From positions 1 to 64,000 of the forward strand of contig NZ_QMEW01000020.1 of assembly GCF_003284965.1 (NCBI RefSeq): a stretch of DNA of 64,000 bases, written 5' to 3'. Shown here piece after piece: positions 45,451 through 55,431 of the stretch. The DNA is from Mycolicibacterium sp. GF69. GTDB taxonomy: Bacteria > Actinomycetota > Actinomycetes > Mycobacteriales > Mycobacteriaceae. A program made the translations under genes and the position numbers. Below the pieces are notes generated by a model. It saw only the letters and a program-made list of their open reading frames with translations. It was not told the DNA's origin and did no database searches. Numbering within the stretch: the first letter of the stretch is position 1; each line of letters begins with the position of its first letter.

Positions 45451-46161
45451 ATGACAACCACAACAGCCGTCGACTGGCATCTGCGCGGCGACTGGTTCGA
45501 CGTGTGTAGCTGCAAGCTGCCCTGCCCATGCAGCTTTGCTCAAGAGCCCACCCACGGGGACTGCCTGTTCACCCTCGTGTGGCATATCCGCGATGGCTAC
45601 TTCGATCAGGTGGATCTAGCGGGACTCAACGTCGTCTCCCTCGGCGAGTTCACCGGCAACATGTGGGTCGGTGACCCCAACGCCATGATGAAGCTGATGT
45701 TCTATATCGACGACAACGCCGACACCGACCAGCGTGAGGCATTGAAGCGCATCTTCACCGGCAAGGAAGGCGGCTGGCCAGCCGAATTCGCAAGCCTCAT
45801 TGCCGATTTGCGCGACATCGAGTACGCGCCGATCACCTTCGAGGCCGCCGACGATCTGGCCTACTGGCGCGCCGAGATCCCGACCAAGGTCGATGTGCGG
45901 GTCGCCGCGCTGACCGGGCCCACGTCGGATCCGAACCGGCGGGTCACCACAATCAACGCACCGGGCGCTGAGGTTGGCCCCGGTCAGGTCGCCACATGGG
46001 GCGTCGTCGAACGCGATCATGCTGTCGGCTTCCAGTGGTCGCACGAGTACCGCGGCGGTTCCAGTAAGCACTTTCCGTTCGATTGGCGACCCGACGGCGG
46101 TGACGCACGCCAGCAGGAATCCACGACGAGTGAGGGGTCGTCATGCAAGTGCCATGCCTGA
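45451..46161 (+). CDS. DUF1326 protein
   Basis: 236 residues; AGGAG lies before the ATG. Complete DUF1326 domain beginning WHLRGDWFDVCSCKLPCPCSFAQEPTHGDC, with the conserved CSC-LPCPC cysteine cluster, and ending in a further Cys/His pair (SCKCHA). Cytosolic by sequence. The family is of unknown function but common with copper and mercury genes; the cysteine cluster is well suited to Cu(I). The CsoR-type box just before the gene supports copper control. A strong hairpin follows the stop by 27 bp. Confidence 0.87.
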   Translation: MTTTTAVDWHLRGDWFDVCSCKLPCPCSFAQEPTHGDCLFTLVWHIRDGYFDQVDLAGLNVVSLGEFTGNMWVGDPNAMMKLMFYIDDNADTDQREALKRIFTGKEGGWPAEFASLIADLRDIEYAPITFEAADDLAYWRAEIPTKVDVRVAALTGPTSDPNRRVTTINAPGAEVGPGQVATWGVVERDHAVGFQWSHEYRGGSSKHFPFDWRPDGGDARQQESTTSEGSSCKCHA

Positions 46162-46188
46162 CCATGGCGGCGCGCAACGACCGATGAA

Positions 46189-46221
46189 GGCCGCCCAGGG
46201 AACAACGGTCCCTGGGCGGCC
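46189..46221 (+). terminator. GC-rich hairpin after the DUF1326 gene
   Basis: Perfect 13-bp arms GGCCGCCCAGGGA and TCCCTGGGCGGCC around a seven-base loop. No U-tract follows, as is common for mycobacterial terminators. Confidence 0.75.
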
Positions 46222-46539
46222 AACCCGCCCGTCCTGCGGCACCGCCCGGCTTTGACGACAGCCACCGGTGTCTGCCACTAAGCCGGATTCGCGCCCAGTC
46301 GTGCGTTTCGCCATTCGCCGAGCAGCCCTCCGCAATCCCGCACGGCCGCCGAGCACCAAGGGCCATGCCCCTTCGCCAACACCGCCGCGCGCATCACTGC
46401 ACTCACCTCGACCGGCCAAACCGTGATCACCGAACCGGTCCTGCTCGCGTGTGACGGCATGGCCTCACAGCCGAACCGTTGGGGCCACCGCGCTCCGCAA
46501 CATCAGGTCTCCGTGGCGCCTCCCGCATGAAGGGGCCGG
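46222..46539. other. No gene recognised
   Basis: 320 bp downstream of the hairpin. Open frames exist on both strands but none resembles a known protein. Confidence 0.4.
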
Positions 46540-47574
46540 CTACGGGGCGGCGGGGTAGGCGTGTACGAGAGCGCTAGACAGCTTGGGCAGCACGTGAGTG
46601 AGGGTGTGTTCGGCCCCGTGGGCGATGCGGTGGGCGTCAGCCAGGCTCGTGGCCGGGTCGATGTCGAGTTCCGCGTCGGCGTGCAGGCGGTGCCCGAGCC
46701 AACGCATCTTGATGGTGCGGACGGCGGTGACTCCCGGTTCTGCTGCTAACGCGGCTTCGGCGGCGTCTACGAGGGTGGGGTCGACGCCGTCCATGAGGCG
46801 GCGGAACACGTCTCGGACGGCGGTGCGCAGGACGGCGAGGATTGCGGCGGTGATGAGCAGCCCGATGATGGGGTCGGCGAGGGGGAAGCCCAGCGCGACG
46901 CCTCCGGCGCCGAAAAGCACGGCCAGTGAGGTGAATCCGTCGGTGCGTGCGTGGAGGCCGTCGGCGACCAGGGCGATCGAGCCGATTCGGCGACCGACGC
47001 GGATGCGGTAGACCGCGACCAGTTCGTTGCCGATGAACCCGACCAGTCCCGCGGCGGCGACCCAGCCGACGTGCTGGATGGGAACGGGGTTGATGAGGCG
47101 GCGGATCGATTCGACGCCGGCGACGACGGCCGACAGCGTGATCATCGCGATGACGAATAGTCCGGCGAGGTCTTCGGCGCGGCCGAAACCGTAGGTGTAG
47201 CGCCGGGTGGCGGCTTTGGTGCCCAGTGCGAAGGCGATCCACAGTGGAATGGCGGTCAGGGCGTCGGAGAAGTTGTGGATCGTATCCGCGAGTAGCGCAA
47301 CCGATCCCGAGATCACCACGATCAGCACCTGCGCGACCGACGTCGCGGCGAGCGCGAGCAGACTGATCTTCACCGCCCGGATGCCGGCGGCGCTGGACTC
47401 GAGCGCTCCGTCGATGCTGTCCGATGCGTCGTGACTGTGTGGGGCGAACACCTCCCGTAGGGCGGCGCCGATTCTGCCGCCGCGCGCGTCGTGGTGATGT
47501 CCGTGGCCGTGACTGTGGTCGTGGTCGGCCGGGTGGTCGTGGTCACGGGTGATCGGTTCGCCGTCAGGAGTCAT
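46540..47574 (-). CDS. Cation diffusion facilitator (CDF) metal exporter
   Basis: 344 residues. A His-rich cytosolic N-terminus (HDHPADHDHSHGHGHHHD) precedes six helices. The transport-site HxxxD pairs are present: LADTIHNFSDALTAIP in helix 2 and ALVADGLHARTDGFTSL in helix 5. A cytosolic CDF domain follows, including MRWLGHRLHADAELDID. It would exchange protons for Zn, Co, Ni or similar ions. Its ATG overlaps the stop of the kmtR-like gene by four bases, giving a sensor-exporter operon. Mycobacterial Rv2025c, a KmtR target, is the nearest functional parallel. Confidence 0.93.
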   Translation of the reverse strand: MTPDGEPITRDHDHPADHDHSHGHGHHHDARGGRIGAALREVFAPHSHDASDSIDGALESSAAGIRAVKISLLALAATSVAQVLIVVISGSVALLADTIHNFSDALTAIPLWIAFALGTKAATRRYTYGFGRAEDLAGLFVIAMITLSAVVAGVESIRRLINPVPIQHVGWVAAAGLVGFIGNELVAVYRIRVGRRIGSIALVADGLHARTDGFTSLAVLFGAGGVALGFPLADPIIGLLITAAILAVLRTAVRDVFRRLMDGVDPTLVDAAEAALAAEPGVTAVRTIKMRWLGHRLHADAELDIDPATSLADAHRIAHGAEHTLTHVLPKLSSALVHAYPAAP

Positions 47575-48014
47575 ACGCGGCGTCCTTTCCGTCGTGTCAT
47601 CGCCGAGCCGGGAGCCGTGCGCGATTCGGTGTTGTTGTCCGAGTGCAGGCTTCGTAGTTCCTCGGCGCTGCGGTGGTGGCCCGGCACTCCCGGGCCGGCG
47701 TGTTCGGCGTTGAACACCGCGTCGGTGACCAGCTGTCCGATGTGATCGTTGTCCAAGCTGTAGAAGACCGTCGTGCCCTCACGGCGAGTGCGAACCAGTC
47801 GCGCCATCCGCAGCTTCGCCAGATGCTGTGAGACGGAAGCGGCGGGCTTGCCGACGTGCTCGGCGAGGTCGTTGACCGACATCTCCCGGTCGACCAGTGC
47901 CCACAGGATCTGCACTCGGGTGGTGTCTGCCAGCATCCGGAAGACCTCGACCACCAGGTCCACCTGATCGCGGGGCAGCGCCCGCCGGCACACGCCGTCG
48001 CTGTCTGCATTCAT
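47571..48014 (-). CDS. kmtR: ArsR/SmtB-family sensor, KmtR-like
   Basis: 147 residues. The body is nearly that of Mycobacterium tuberculosis KmtR: DQVDLVVEVFRMLADTTRVQILWALVDREMSVNDLAEHVGKPAASVSQHLAKLRMARLVRTRREGTTVFYSLDNDH, then VTDAVFNAEHAGPGVPGHHR. In KmtR, ligands from both ends bind Ni(II) and Co(II); the His residues of the AEHAGPG-x3-HH tail are conserved here. It should repress itself and the CDF gene. The C-terminus carries about 30 extra residues. A 16-bp palindrome overlaps the start codon. Confidence 0.9.
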   Translation of the reverse strand: MNADSDGVCRRALPRDQVDLVVEVFRMLADTTRVQILWALVDREMSVNDLAEHVGKPAASVSQHLAKLRMARLVRTRREGTTVFYSLDNDHIGQLVTDAVFNAEHAGPGVPGHHRSAEELRSLHSDNNTESRTAPGSAMTRRKGRRV

Positions 48015-48020
48015 ATGCAG
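48005..48020. promoter_or_regulatory. Palindrome CTGCAT-N4-ATGCAG over the kmtR start
   Basis: Perfect six-base arms around TCAT, which contains the start codon. Candidate KmtR autorepression site; the position implies a very short or absent 5' leader. Confidence 0.5.
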
Positions 48021-48204
48021 ATAGTAGGATACACATTGCGGAATGGTGGACAGGGGTCAGGCCACGACAAAGGTTTCCGCCCCGGCGAAGGGCCCTGCGA
48101 ACCACCCCTGCAGCGACATGGGTGGTCAGCAGACCGGAGCGCGGCCTGTCAGACGGGCCTGGTGGGTGGACGCTCGGACGAAGTCGGCGGGGAGGCAACA
48201 GTAT

Positions 48205-48560
48205 TGACGAGCGTGGACGGCTGGCTGGTGGTCCTCGGTGTAATGGCCGGCATGGCGTTGTTGTGGTTGAGCGTCGTGGCCACCCTGCTGCTGCTCAGAC
48301 CCGATGCTGTCGGTGTACGCGAGGCCCTGCGGCTGGTCCGGACCTTTTGCGGCTGCTTAAGGGGTTGGCATCGGATACGACGCTCCCTCGGGGGATTCGG
48401 CTTCGGTTGCTGTTCGGTCCCTCGAAGAATCATGCGATGACCTTCAATCACTCGGCTACGACACGCCGGTACCGCCGATCAGGTCCGACTCGTACACCAC
48501 TCTGCTGGACGCAACCGATTCCTGTCGGCAACCCACGTTCACATGCAGTGAGGCCCCAGC
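48205..48560 (+). pseudogene. DUF1232 membrane protein remnant
   Basis: TTG 48205 begins MTSVDGWLVVLGVMAGMALLWLSVVATLLLLRPDAVGVREALRLVR, the start of a DUF1232-type protein. A frameshift near 48335 moves the next part (LLRLLKGLASDTTLPRGIRLRLL) into another frame, and the conserved second membrane segment that should follow is unrecognisable. Confidence 0.6.
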
Positions 48561-48745
48561 CTCGTCACACCGTCTAGCCACCGTCGGCATCGTGGGCGCC
48601 TGGATCGCCGGAACCGCGCTGGCCGACCCGCGTTGTGCGTCGTTATCGTTATGGGGGGCGGGCTGGCCATGCTGGTCACCGCCCTTGTCGGCAACTCGTC
48701 CATGGCTAGCGCCGGCATCCGATGGGACAGCGCGAGCCTCGGGCG
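48561..48745. other. No gene recognised
   Basis: 185 bp after the kinase gene end with no supported feature. A response regulator gene is not present. Confidence 0.4.
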
Positions 48746-49885
48746 TTACGAGTGGGCGGACGACTCGAACCGCACATGCGCGTCTAGCCCGCTTCGGGTC
48801 CTGGTGTGAGGGCGTGGCGTCAGATCAGCGGTGGCGCCACTGGCTTGGGCGAGCCGGGCGACGATGGCCAGGCCCAGTCCGCTGCCGGCGGTGTCTGTAG
48901 ATCCCCGCCAGAAGCGGTCGAAGGCTCGAGCGCAGTCCTGTGCAGACATGCCGGGACCCTCATCCCGTACGTGCAGATCCACGGCATCGCTACCGACAGC
49001 CGCTGCGACGGTCAGCTCGATGGTGGTGTCGGGCGGGGCGACCGCCAGGGCGTTGTCGATGAGATTGTCGATGATCTGCTCGGTGGCTCCGGGCACAGCC
49101 AACACGAGGGCCGTTCCTGGAGCCGTCACGACGATGTGTACCCCCGATTCCTCGGCCAGCGCCTGCCATTGTTCGACGCGCGCGCGGGCAAGGGCGGCGA
49201 GGTCGATCTCCTGCCGCGGGATCGCCGCGTCGTCGGCGCGACTGAGTACCAGCAGGTGATCGACGATCTGCTGGAGGCGCAATGCCTCGTTCTGGGCTGC
49301 CGCGACGGTCTCACGCGTGGCTTCGGGGTCGGCCTCGACGAGGTCGGCGGCGTTGTCTAATCGCACGCGCAGCGCAGTCAACGGTGTGCGCAGCTGGTGA
49401 GAGGCGTCGCCGGCGAATGCGCGCTGCTGGCGAAGCTGATCTTCGATCCGATCGGCCATTTGGTTTACCGACCTTGCCAGGCTGCGGATTTCGGGGGCCC
49501 CGCCTCGTTGTGAGGTTCGCGCGTCGAGCCGTCCGTCGGCAAGCAGTTCGGTCGTGCGGCGCAGTTGCTGCAGCCGGCGCGTGACCGTGCCGGCGAGGAC
49601 GAACGCCACCACACCCGCCAGCAGCACCGTGATGCCGGCGATCAGCCACAGCATGCGTATCTGCCCGCGCACCTTGTCGGCGATGACCTGCGTCGGATAG
49701 GTCAGACGCACCGCCCCCAGCACCCGGTCACCGCTGACGACTGGCACCGCGACATAGAGCAGGTCGGTGCCCAGGCTGACCGAATGACGTTGTCCGGTGG
49801 CGATGTCGCCCGACAGCGCCGTCTCGATCTCCGGGCGCGACCGGTAGGAGCCGCCGGCGGCGGACTGATCGTCGTCTGAGGTCAC
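48746..49885 (-). CDS. Sensor histidine kinase, N-terminally truncated
   Basis: 379 residues left. The remaining part starts within the extracytoplasmic sensor domain ([39 protein letters not shown]), then a helix ([23 protein letters not shown]), HAMP, the H-box [20 protein letters not shown] and the ATPase domain (N box [31 protein letters not shown]). The first membrane helix and start are missing: the frame is open past 49885 and collides with an acyl-CoA ligase fragment on the other strand. The partner response regulator is absent. The kinase was cut by the event that formed the island edge and is unlikely to be inserted correctly. Confidence 0.85.
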   Translation of the reverse strand: MTSDDDQSAAGGSYRSRPEIETALSGDIATGQRHSVSLGTDLLYVAVPVVSGDRVLGAVRLTYPTQVIADKVRGQIRMLWLIAGITVLLAGVVAFVLAGTVTRRLQQLRRTTELLADGRLDARTSQRGGAPEIRSLARSVNQMADRIEDQLRQQRAFAGDASHQLRTPLTALRVRLDNAADLVEADPEATRETVAAAQNEALRLQQIVDHLLVLSRADDAAIPRQEIDLAALARARVEQWQALAEESGVHIVVTAPGTALVLAVPGATEQIIDNLIDNALAVAPPDTTIELTVAAAVGSDAVDLHVRDEGPGMSAQDCARAFDRFWRGSTDTAGSGLGLAIVARLAQASGATADLTPRPHTRTRSGLDAHVRFESSAHS

Positions 49886-49894
49886 GACGGCGTC

Positions 49895-50245
49895 GCCGGC
49901 GGCCTGGTGGTCTGCGGCCGCGCCAAGGAACTGATCACGGTGGCCGGGCGCAACATCTTCCCCGCGGAGGTGGAGCGGGTGGCCGCAGGCGCGCCCGGGG
50001 TGCGCGAAGGCGCCGTGGTCGCGGTCGGCGTCGGGGAGCGATCGATCCGCCCCGGGGTTGCGATCGTCGCGGAGTTCCGCGGGCCCGACGAAGCGCAGGC
50101 CCGCGCCGACCTCATCGAACGCGTCGCATCCGAATGCGGCGTGGTCCCCGCCGACGTCGTCTTCGTGCGGCCCGGCACGCTGCCACGGACCTCGTCGGGC
50201 AAGCTGCGCCGACTCGAAGTCAAGCGCGACCTGCTGCAGCGATAA
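49895..50245 (+). pseudogene. 3' end of an acyl-CoA ligase (AMP-binding) gene, truncated
   Basis: Only the C-terminal domain remains: [48 protein letters not shown], and the catalytic-lysine region [19 protein letters not shown]. The typical GD-G hinge and the ATP-binding domain that precede it are missing. The break abuts the truncated kinase at about 49,890. If the island inserted into this gene, the missing 5' part should lie beyond the other end of the island. Confidence 0.88.
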
Positions 50246-50251
50246 CCGGCG

Positions 50252-51115
50252 TCACCCGCCCGGGGCGGCGGGCGGGGTCTCGGTCGGGCTTGTCGTCGTC
50301 GGCGTCACGGTCGTTGTCGTCGTGTCCGTCGTCTGCGCAGGCGTCGTGGCCGGGGGCGTCGTCTCGACCGCCGGCGGCGGCACCACGGTTTCAGTGGTCG
50401 GACTGATCACGGTCGTTTCGGTCACCGTGGTCGGTGTGGTCGTCGTGGTGGTCGTCGTGGTGGTGGTCGTGGTGCCCGACCCCGATTCGATGACGCCGCA
50501 CGCCACCCGCGGGCCGGCGTCACCAGTTGCCAGCGTGTCCTGATCCGGACCGGGTGTGCCGTTGGGCTGGGTGTAGCGATCGGGGATGTGGCCGAAGTTG
50601 TCTTCGTCCTGGTGGATCATCAGCGCGGTGCCTTCGCCCGCCAGCAGGTCCTGTGCGGTGAACGCATCGGTGGTCGTGACCAGTTCGGCCGAACCGTCGG
50701 AGCGGACCTCCAGCGACGTGAGGTCACCGCTGGCCGGGTGGCCGGTGTGGCCCGGCGCCTGGAAGTGACCGCCCGCGGAGAGGAAGTCGCCGGGTTCTCC
50801 GCCGGTGGGCGCCACCGAGTTCGCCTCGCACTTTCCGACCGCATGGATGTGCAACCCGTGGAAACCGGGGCTCAACACGCCGTCTTCGATGGTCTGGACG
50901 CTCACCCGCGCGTAGCCGTTCGCGAAGTCCAACGTCGCATCGGCGACGGCAGTGCCGTCCGCGGTCTTCAGCTGTGCGGTCAACCGCTCGGTTCCGGCGG
51001 GTGCCGGTGTCTCGGACGTCGTTGTCTGCTCGTCTGCCTGCTCGGTGCTGCAGCCGGCGAGCGCGATGATCGGCGCCGTGACGACGGCAGCCGCATAGAT
51101 GAACCGGTTTGCCAT
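50252..51115 (-). CDS. sodC: Cu,Zn superoxide dismutase lipoprotein with Thr-rich tail
   Basis: 287 residues from ATG 51115. Lipobox ALAGC. Superoxide dismutase domain with copper/zinc ligands: [30 protein letters not shown] and the late cysteine in VACGV pairing with the early one. Acts outside the membrane to remove superoxide, as SodC of Mycobacterium tuberculosis does. Unusual: after the enzyme domain come about 75 residues almost only of Thr, Pro, Val and Glu ([22 protein letters not shown] and so on). This could be a glycosylated stalk that spans the cell wall. First complete chromosomal gene beyond the island. Confidence 0.93.
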   Translation of the reverse strand: MANRFIYAAAVVTAPIIALAGCSTEQADEQTTTSETPAPAGTERLTAQLKTADGTAVADATLDFANGYARVSVQTIEDGVLSPGFHGLHIHAVGKCEANSVAPTGGEPGDFLSAGGHFQAPGHTGHPASGDLTSLEVRSDGSAELVTTTDAFTAQDLLAGEGTALMIHQDEDNFGHIPDRYTQPNGTPGPDQDTLATGDAGPRVACGVIESGSGTTTTTTTTTTTTTPTTVTETTVISPTTETVVPPPAVETTPPATTPAQTTDTTTTTVTPTTTSPTETPPAAPGG

Positions 51116-51168
51116 GCCAGCGGCGTACCCAACGAAGTGATCGGCAACACATAAGCGCAACTGACAAG

Positions 51169-51930
51169 ATGAGCCGCGTGGCTGAGCGCGTCAGTTTTCC
51201 GAGCTCCAGCGGACCCTCGCTCGCCGGCGTGGTCGACCTGCCCGACGGTGACATCCGGGGCTGGGGCGTCTTCGCGCACGGGTTCACGCTGGGCAAGGAC
51301 AGTCCGGCCGCGAGCCGGATCTGCAAGCAACTCGCCGACGAGGGCATCGGCATGCTGCGCTTCGACAACATCGGCCTCGGCGACTCCGAAGGCGACTGGA
51401 GCGACGGCTCGTTCTCGCACAAGGTCGCCGACACCGTGCGGGCCGTCGAGTACATGGGCTCCCAAGGTCGCGAGGTGCACCTGCTGGTCGGGCACTCATT
51501 CGGTGGTTCGGCCGTCATCGCCGCCGCGCACGAGTGCCCGAGCGTGGCGGCGGTGGCCAGCATCGCCGCGCCCTACGAGCCCGCGCACGTCGAGAACACC
51601 TACGACGCGCTGGTGGAACGGATCGAAGCCGAGGGCGAGGCGCAGTTCCTCATCGGCGGAAAGGCGCTCACGCTCAAGCGGCATTTCGTCGAGGACGTCC
51701 GCAACGCCGACCTGCGCGAGCGCATCCACACCCTGCGTCGCGCGCTGCTGGTCATGCATTCGCCCACCGACAACACCGTCGGTATCGCCAACGCCAGCGA
51801 GATCTTCCAGTGCGCGCGCCATCCGCGCAGCTTCGTGTCCCTCGAGGGCGCCGACCACCTGCTCACCGGTAAAGACCAGGCGGCGCGCGCTGCGCGGATC
51901 ATCAGCGCCTGGGCCGACCCCTACCTGTAG
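51169..51930 (+). CDS. Alpha/beta hydrolase
   Basis: 253 residues. Nucleophile elbow GHSFGGSA, oxyanion region [11 protein letters not shown], Asp in HSPTDNTV and His in EGADHLL give a full Ser-Asp-His triad. Size and pattern match small cytosolic serine hydrolases found beside OsmC-type genes in actinobacteria. Substrate unknown. It diverges from sodC with 53 bp between starts. GTG 51178 is an alternative start. Confidence 0.87.
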   Translation: MSRVAERVSFPSSSGPSLAGVVDLPDGDIRGWGVFAHGFTLGKDSPAASRICKQLADEGIGMLRFDNIGLGDSEGDWSDGSFSHKVADTVRAVEYMGSQGREVHLLVGHSFGGSAVIAAAHECPSVAAVASIAAPYEPAHVENTYDALVERIEAEGEAQFLIGGKALTLKRHFVEDVRNADLRERIHTLRRALLVMHSPTDNTVGIANASEIFQCARHPRSFVSLEGADHLLTGKDQAARAARIISAWADPYL

Positions 51931-51947
51931 TCATCTAACTGCTGCAC

Positions 51948-52919
51948 TCATCTAACTGCGACGACGACCTTGCCCTTCGCCGAGCGGTCCTCGAGCGCGG
52001 CGATCGCATCGGCGGCTCGCTCCAAGGCAAACACCTGCGGCTCCGGCGCCGACACTGCGCCCGACGCCAGCAGCGGCTCGAGTTCGGCCCACTGCTCGGC
52101 GAGATAGTTGGGATGGGTGAAAGTCCATGCGCCCCAGCCCACCCCGACCGCATCGACGTTGTTGAGCAGTAACCGGTTCACCTTGACCGTCGGGATCTCA
52201 CCGCCGGTGAAGCCGATGACGAGCAGCCGCCCGCCCGGCGCCAGTGAACGCAGCGAGTCGGTGAATCGGTCACCGCCGACCGGATCGACGACGATGTCCA
52301 CGCCGCGGCCCTCGGTCAGCTCCTTGACCTTGTCTTTGAACCCGTCGGCCAGCACGACATCGGTGGCCCCGGCCGCTTCGGCCACCGCGGCCTTGTCCTC
52401 GGTGCTCACCACCGCGATCACCCGCGACGCACCCCACGCGGGTGCCAATCGCAGCGTCGACGTCCCGATCCCGCCGGCGGCCCCGTGCACCAGCACGGTT
52501 TCGCCCTGCGCCAGCCGCCCCCGGGTCCGCAGCGCGTGGTGCATGGTCAGGTCGTTGAAGAGCAGACCCGCGCCGGCTTCGAAGGAGACATTGTCGGGCA
52601 GCTTGAAAACCCGTTCGGCGGGAAGTGCCACGACCTCGGCCATCGCGCCGCACAGCATCGTCAGCGCCGCGACCCGGTCGCCGGCCTGCACGTGCGCGTC
52701 GGCCGGTGCGCTGCGCACGACGCCCGCCACCTCGCCGCCGGGCGTATACGGCAGCTCCGGCTTGTACTGATAGAGCCCGCGCGACTGCAGCACATCGGGA
52801 AACGCCACACCGGCCGCGTGCACGTCGATGACAACGGCGCCGTCGCCGTCGGGTTCGTCGACCTCGACGAGCTTGGCGGCCTGGGGTCCGTCGAGACTGG
52901 CAATCTGGATCGCGCGCAT
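51948..52919 (-). CDS. Zinc-independent NADPH:quinone oxidoreductase (MDR family)
   Basis: 323 residues. Quinone oxidoreductase branch of the medium-chain dehydrogenases: AGVAFPDVLQSRGLYQYKPELPYTPGGEVAG, LVHGAAGGIGTSTLRLA for NADPH, and no zinc-ligand cysteines. It reduces quinones or enoyl groups in the cytosol. Stops convergently with the hydrolase upstream (17 bp apart). Confidence 0.9.
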   Translation of the reverse strand: MRAIQIASLDGPQAAKLVEVDEPDGDGAVVIDVHAAGVAFPDVLQSRGLYQYKPELPYTPGGEVAGVVRSAPADAHVQAGDRVAALTMLCGAMAEVVALPAERVFKLPDNVSFEAGAGLLFNDLTMHHALRTRGRLAQGETVLVHGAAGGIGTSTLRLAPAWGASRVIAVVSTEDKAAVAEAAGATDVVLADGFKDKVKELTEGRGVDIVVDPVGGDRFTDSLRSLAPGGRLLVIGFTGGEIPTVKVNRLLLNNVDAVGVGWGAWTFTHPNYLAEQWAELEPLLASGAVSAPEPQVFALERAADAIAALEDRSAKGKVVVAVR

Positions 52920-53064
52920 GGCGCCATTTAACTCTTTCGCATCCCCGGCTGTGCGGCTGGCGTGGATCGTCGCCGAATCGGGGGCGGGCGGTGACCTCGG
53001 CGCGGCACACTGTTAGATAAGCTGACTTACGCGGCAATGTCGCCGAGGTCGAAACGGAGCGCAT

Positions 53065-54030
53065 ATGAACAGTGGTCCCCGACGCCGGTCGAAGGTGGCA
53101 CCCTTCGCCCTTGCGGAGTCACTGCCTCCCGGTCGGGCCCTGGCGGTGCGCTCCACAGACGGCACCCGACTGCACGCCGAGGTGTTCGGCCGCGAGGACG
53201 GCTATCCGATCGTGCTGGCACACGGCATCACCTGCGCCATCCGGGTGTGGGCGCACCAGATCGCCGACCTGTCTCGGCACTACCGCGTGATCGCGTTCGA
53301 CCACCGCGGTCACGGCCGCAGCGCGGTGCCGGCGCGCGGCGGCTACAGCATCGACCACCTGGCCGCAGATCTGGATTCGGTGCTCGACGCGACGCTCGCG
53401 CCCGGCGAACGGGCGGTCATCGCCGGCCATTCGATGGGTGGCATCGCGATCACCGCATGGGCCGAGCGGTACGCCGAGAGGGTGACCGAACGCGCTGCCG
53501 CCGTCGCGCTGATCAACACCACGACCGGTGATTTGTTGCGCGACGTCCAGTTGCTGCCCGTGCCCGCGGCGCTTGCGGGTGTCCGCATCCGCACCGCCGG
53601 GACGTTCCTGAAGACGTTCGGCGCAACGCCGCTGCCGCGGGTCATTCACCGGCCCAATCAGCGGTTCATCTCGATGCTGGCGGTGGGCCGCGACGCCGAC
53701 CCCGCGATCGCGGCGTTCGTGCACGAGCTGTTCAGCTCGACGCCGCCCGCCGGCCGTGGCGGCTGGGCTCGCACGCTCGTCGACCACCTCGGCCCCCAGC
53801 ACATCGGGCTCAACAACCTCGTCGTGCCGACGCTGGTGATCGGCAGCGAGAAGGATCGGCTGCTGCCCGTGACGTCGGCCCGTCGCATCGCCGACGAAGT
53901 GCCCAACCTGACCGAGTTCGTCGCACTGTCCGGTGGGCACTGCGCGATCCTGGAACGCCCCGACGAGGTCAACAAGCACCTGCGCGGGCTGATCGACTCG
54001 GTGACCGCCGAACGCCGCATCAGCTCCTAA
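53065..54030 (+). CDS. Alpha/beta hydrolase
   Basis: 321 residues. Classical fold: [36 protein letters not shown], nucleophile GHSMGGIA, Asp in GSEKDRLLP, His in [11 protein letters not shown]. Likely esterase, lipase or epoxide-hydrolase-like; the substrate is not evident. The gene overlaps the 3' end of the convergent amine oxidase gene by four bases. Confidence 0.9.
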   Translation: MNSGPRRRSKVAPFALAESLPPGRALAVRSTDGTRLHAEVFGREDGYPIVLAHGITCAIRVWAHQIADLSRHYRVIAFDHRGHGRSAVPARGGYSIDHLAADLDSVLDATLAPGERAVIAGHSMGGIAITAWAERYAERVTERAAAVALINTTTGDLLRDVQLLPVPAALAGVRIRTAGTFLKTFGATPLPRVIHRPNQRFISMLAVGRDADPAIAAFVHELFSSTPPAGRGGWARTLVDHLGPQHIGLNNLVVPTLVIGSEKDRLLPVTSARRIADEVPNLTEFVALSGGHCAILERPDEVNKHLRGLIDSVTAERRISS

Positions 54031-55412
54031 TCGGCCAGCGCGCGATGCACCTCGTCGGCCGCACGTCTGCCCGACCGCACGGCCCCGTCGAGGAAGCCCG
54101 TCCAGGTGTCGGCGGTTTCTGTTCCCGCCCAATAGATTCCGTCGACGGGCTTGCGCAACCACGGTCCGTACGTCGTCCATGAACCGGGCGGCACGGCGGC
54201 CGTCGGCCCACCCGGCGCGAACTGCTCTGCGCCCCAACAATGGTCGAGGTAGTCGATCGGTTGCCGCGCGGCCTCACCGAACAACGTCGCGAACCCCGAC
54301 AGGGCGCGCTCCCGGCGCTGCGCCGGCGGGAGCGCGTCGAACGAGCGGGCGTCGACGAAGCCGAGCAGGACGCCCGGGCCACCCCCGCGAGCGGGGAATT
54401 CGTCGGAGTCGTCCGGACTGACATCGAAGGTGATGAACACCGGTCCCTCGTCGGAAAGCGCTTCCCCCGAAAGTCCTTTCGCGCGCCAGAACGGAGTCTC
54501 ATACGCGGCGTAGGCCTTGCTGAGGTTGCCCTGAGGCCAGTGCTGGGCAAGCTTGCCGTATTCGGGGGAAAGCTCCGGCACGAATGCGATCGACTTGCGG
54601 TGCTCGGGCGGGATCGCGACGATGACGGCCTTCGCGCGCACGGCGCCATGATCCGATGTCACGGTGAGCGTGCCGTCGCTGTGACGTTCGATGCTGCGCA
54701 CCACGGCGTTCAAGATCACATCGTGACCCAGTGCCGTCAGTTCGTCGGCGATCCGGATCGCGATCTGCTGCGTGCCCGCGGCGAACCGGCTCTGTTGCGC
54801 GCCGCCCTCGACGTCGAGCATGCGATCCAGTCCGCCGGCCGCCTTGACGTAGCGCACCGCGTGCAGCATCGACACCTGCGCGGGCTCGCAACCCCAGGTG
54901 ACCCGCGACATGATCGCCATCAGGTCGCGCGTGCCCGCGCTGGCGTGCACCGACTTCAGCCATCCGTCGAGCGACAGGGAGTCCAGGCTGTCGGCCTGCG
55001 AACCGGTCCACGGCGCTTCGACCGAGACCCGGCGGCAGACCCGCTCGAAGCGCCACTGGATGCGCGAGACGTCGAGCAACTCGATGATCGACAGTCGCGG
55101 AATGGTGCTGCGGTAGGAGCGAACCCGGCCCCGCCACCGGATCAGGTTCTTGCCGCGGCTGAAGGTGGGCACGGCCGCAGAGCCCAGCTCCGCGGCCAAC
55201 TCGGCGACGGCGTCCTGGGTCGGCCCGACGAACGTCGCGCCGAGGTCGACTGGGACGCCGGCGATGGTCGCAGTCGACGACCGGCCGCCCACGCGGTCGC
55301 GCCCCTCGAGGACCACGACGTCATGGCCGAGGCGTACCAGCGCCCGTGCCGCCGACAACCCGGCGAAGCCGGCGCCCACCACGACGACGTCGGTACTGGC
55401 TGGGGTACTCAC
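54027..55412 (-). CDS. Flavin monoamine oxidase-type FAD oxidoreductase
   Basis: 461 residues. FAD-binding start [37 protein letters not shown] and the amine-oxidase end [52 protein letters not shown]. Full length for the monoamine oxidase family, which oxidises primary or polyamines with oxygen. Substrate unknown. It diverges from the F420-type oxidoreductase gene by 19 bp. Confidence 0.92.
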   Translation of the reverse strand: MSTPASTDVVVVGAGFAGLSAARALVRLGHDVVVLEGRDRVGGRSSTATIAGVPVDLGATFVGPTQDAVAELAAELGSAAVPTFSRGKNLIRWRGRVRSYRSTIPRLSIIELLDVSRIQWRFERVCRRVSVEAPWTGSQADSLDSLSLDGWLKSVHASAGTRDLMAIMSRVTWGCEPAQVSMLHAVRYVKAAGGLDRMLDVEGGAQQSRFAAGTQQIAIRIADELTALGHDVILNAVVRSIERHSDGTLTVTSDHGAVRAKAVIVAIPPEHRKSIAFVPELSPEYGKLAQHWPQGNLSKAYAAYETPFWRAKGLSGEALSDEGPVFITFDVSPDDSDEFPARGGGPGVLLGFVDARSFDALPPAQRRERALSGFATLFGEAARQPIDYLDHCWGAEQFAPGGPTAAVPPGSWTTYGPWLRKPVDGIYWAGTETADTWTGFLDGAVRSGRRAADEVHRALAD

Positions 55413-55431
55413 GGGATTAGGCTCTCACGCC

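Noticed and set aside
46278..46460. 60-codon minus-strand frame
   Set aside because: No ribosome site and no similarity recognised; lies beyond the hairpin terminator.
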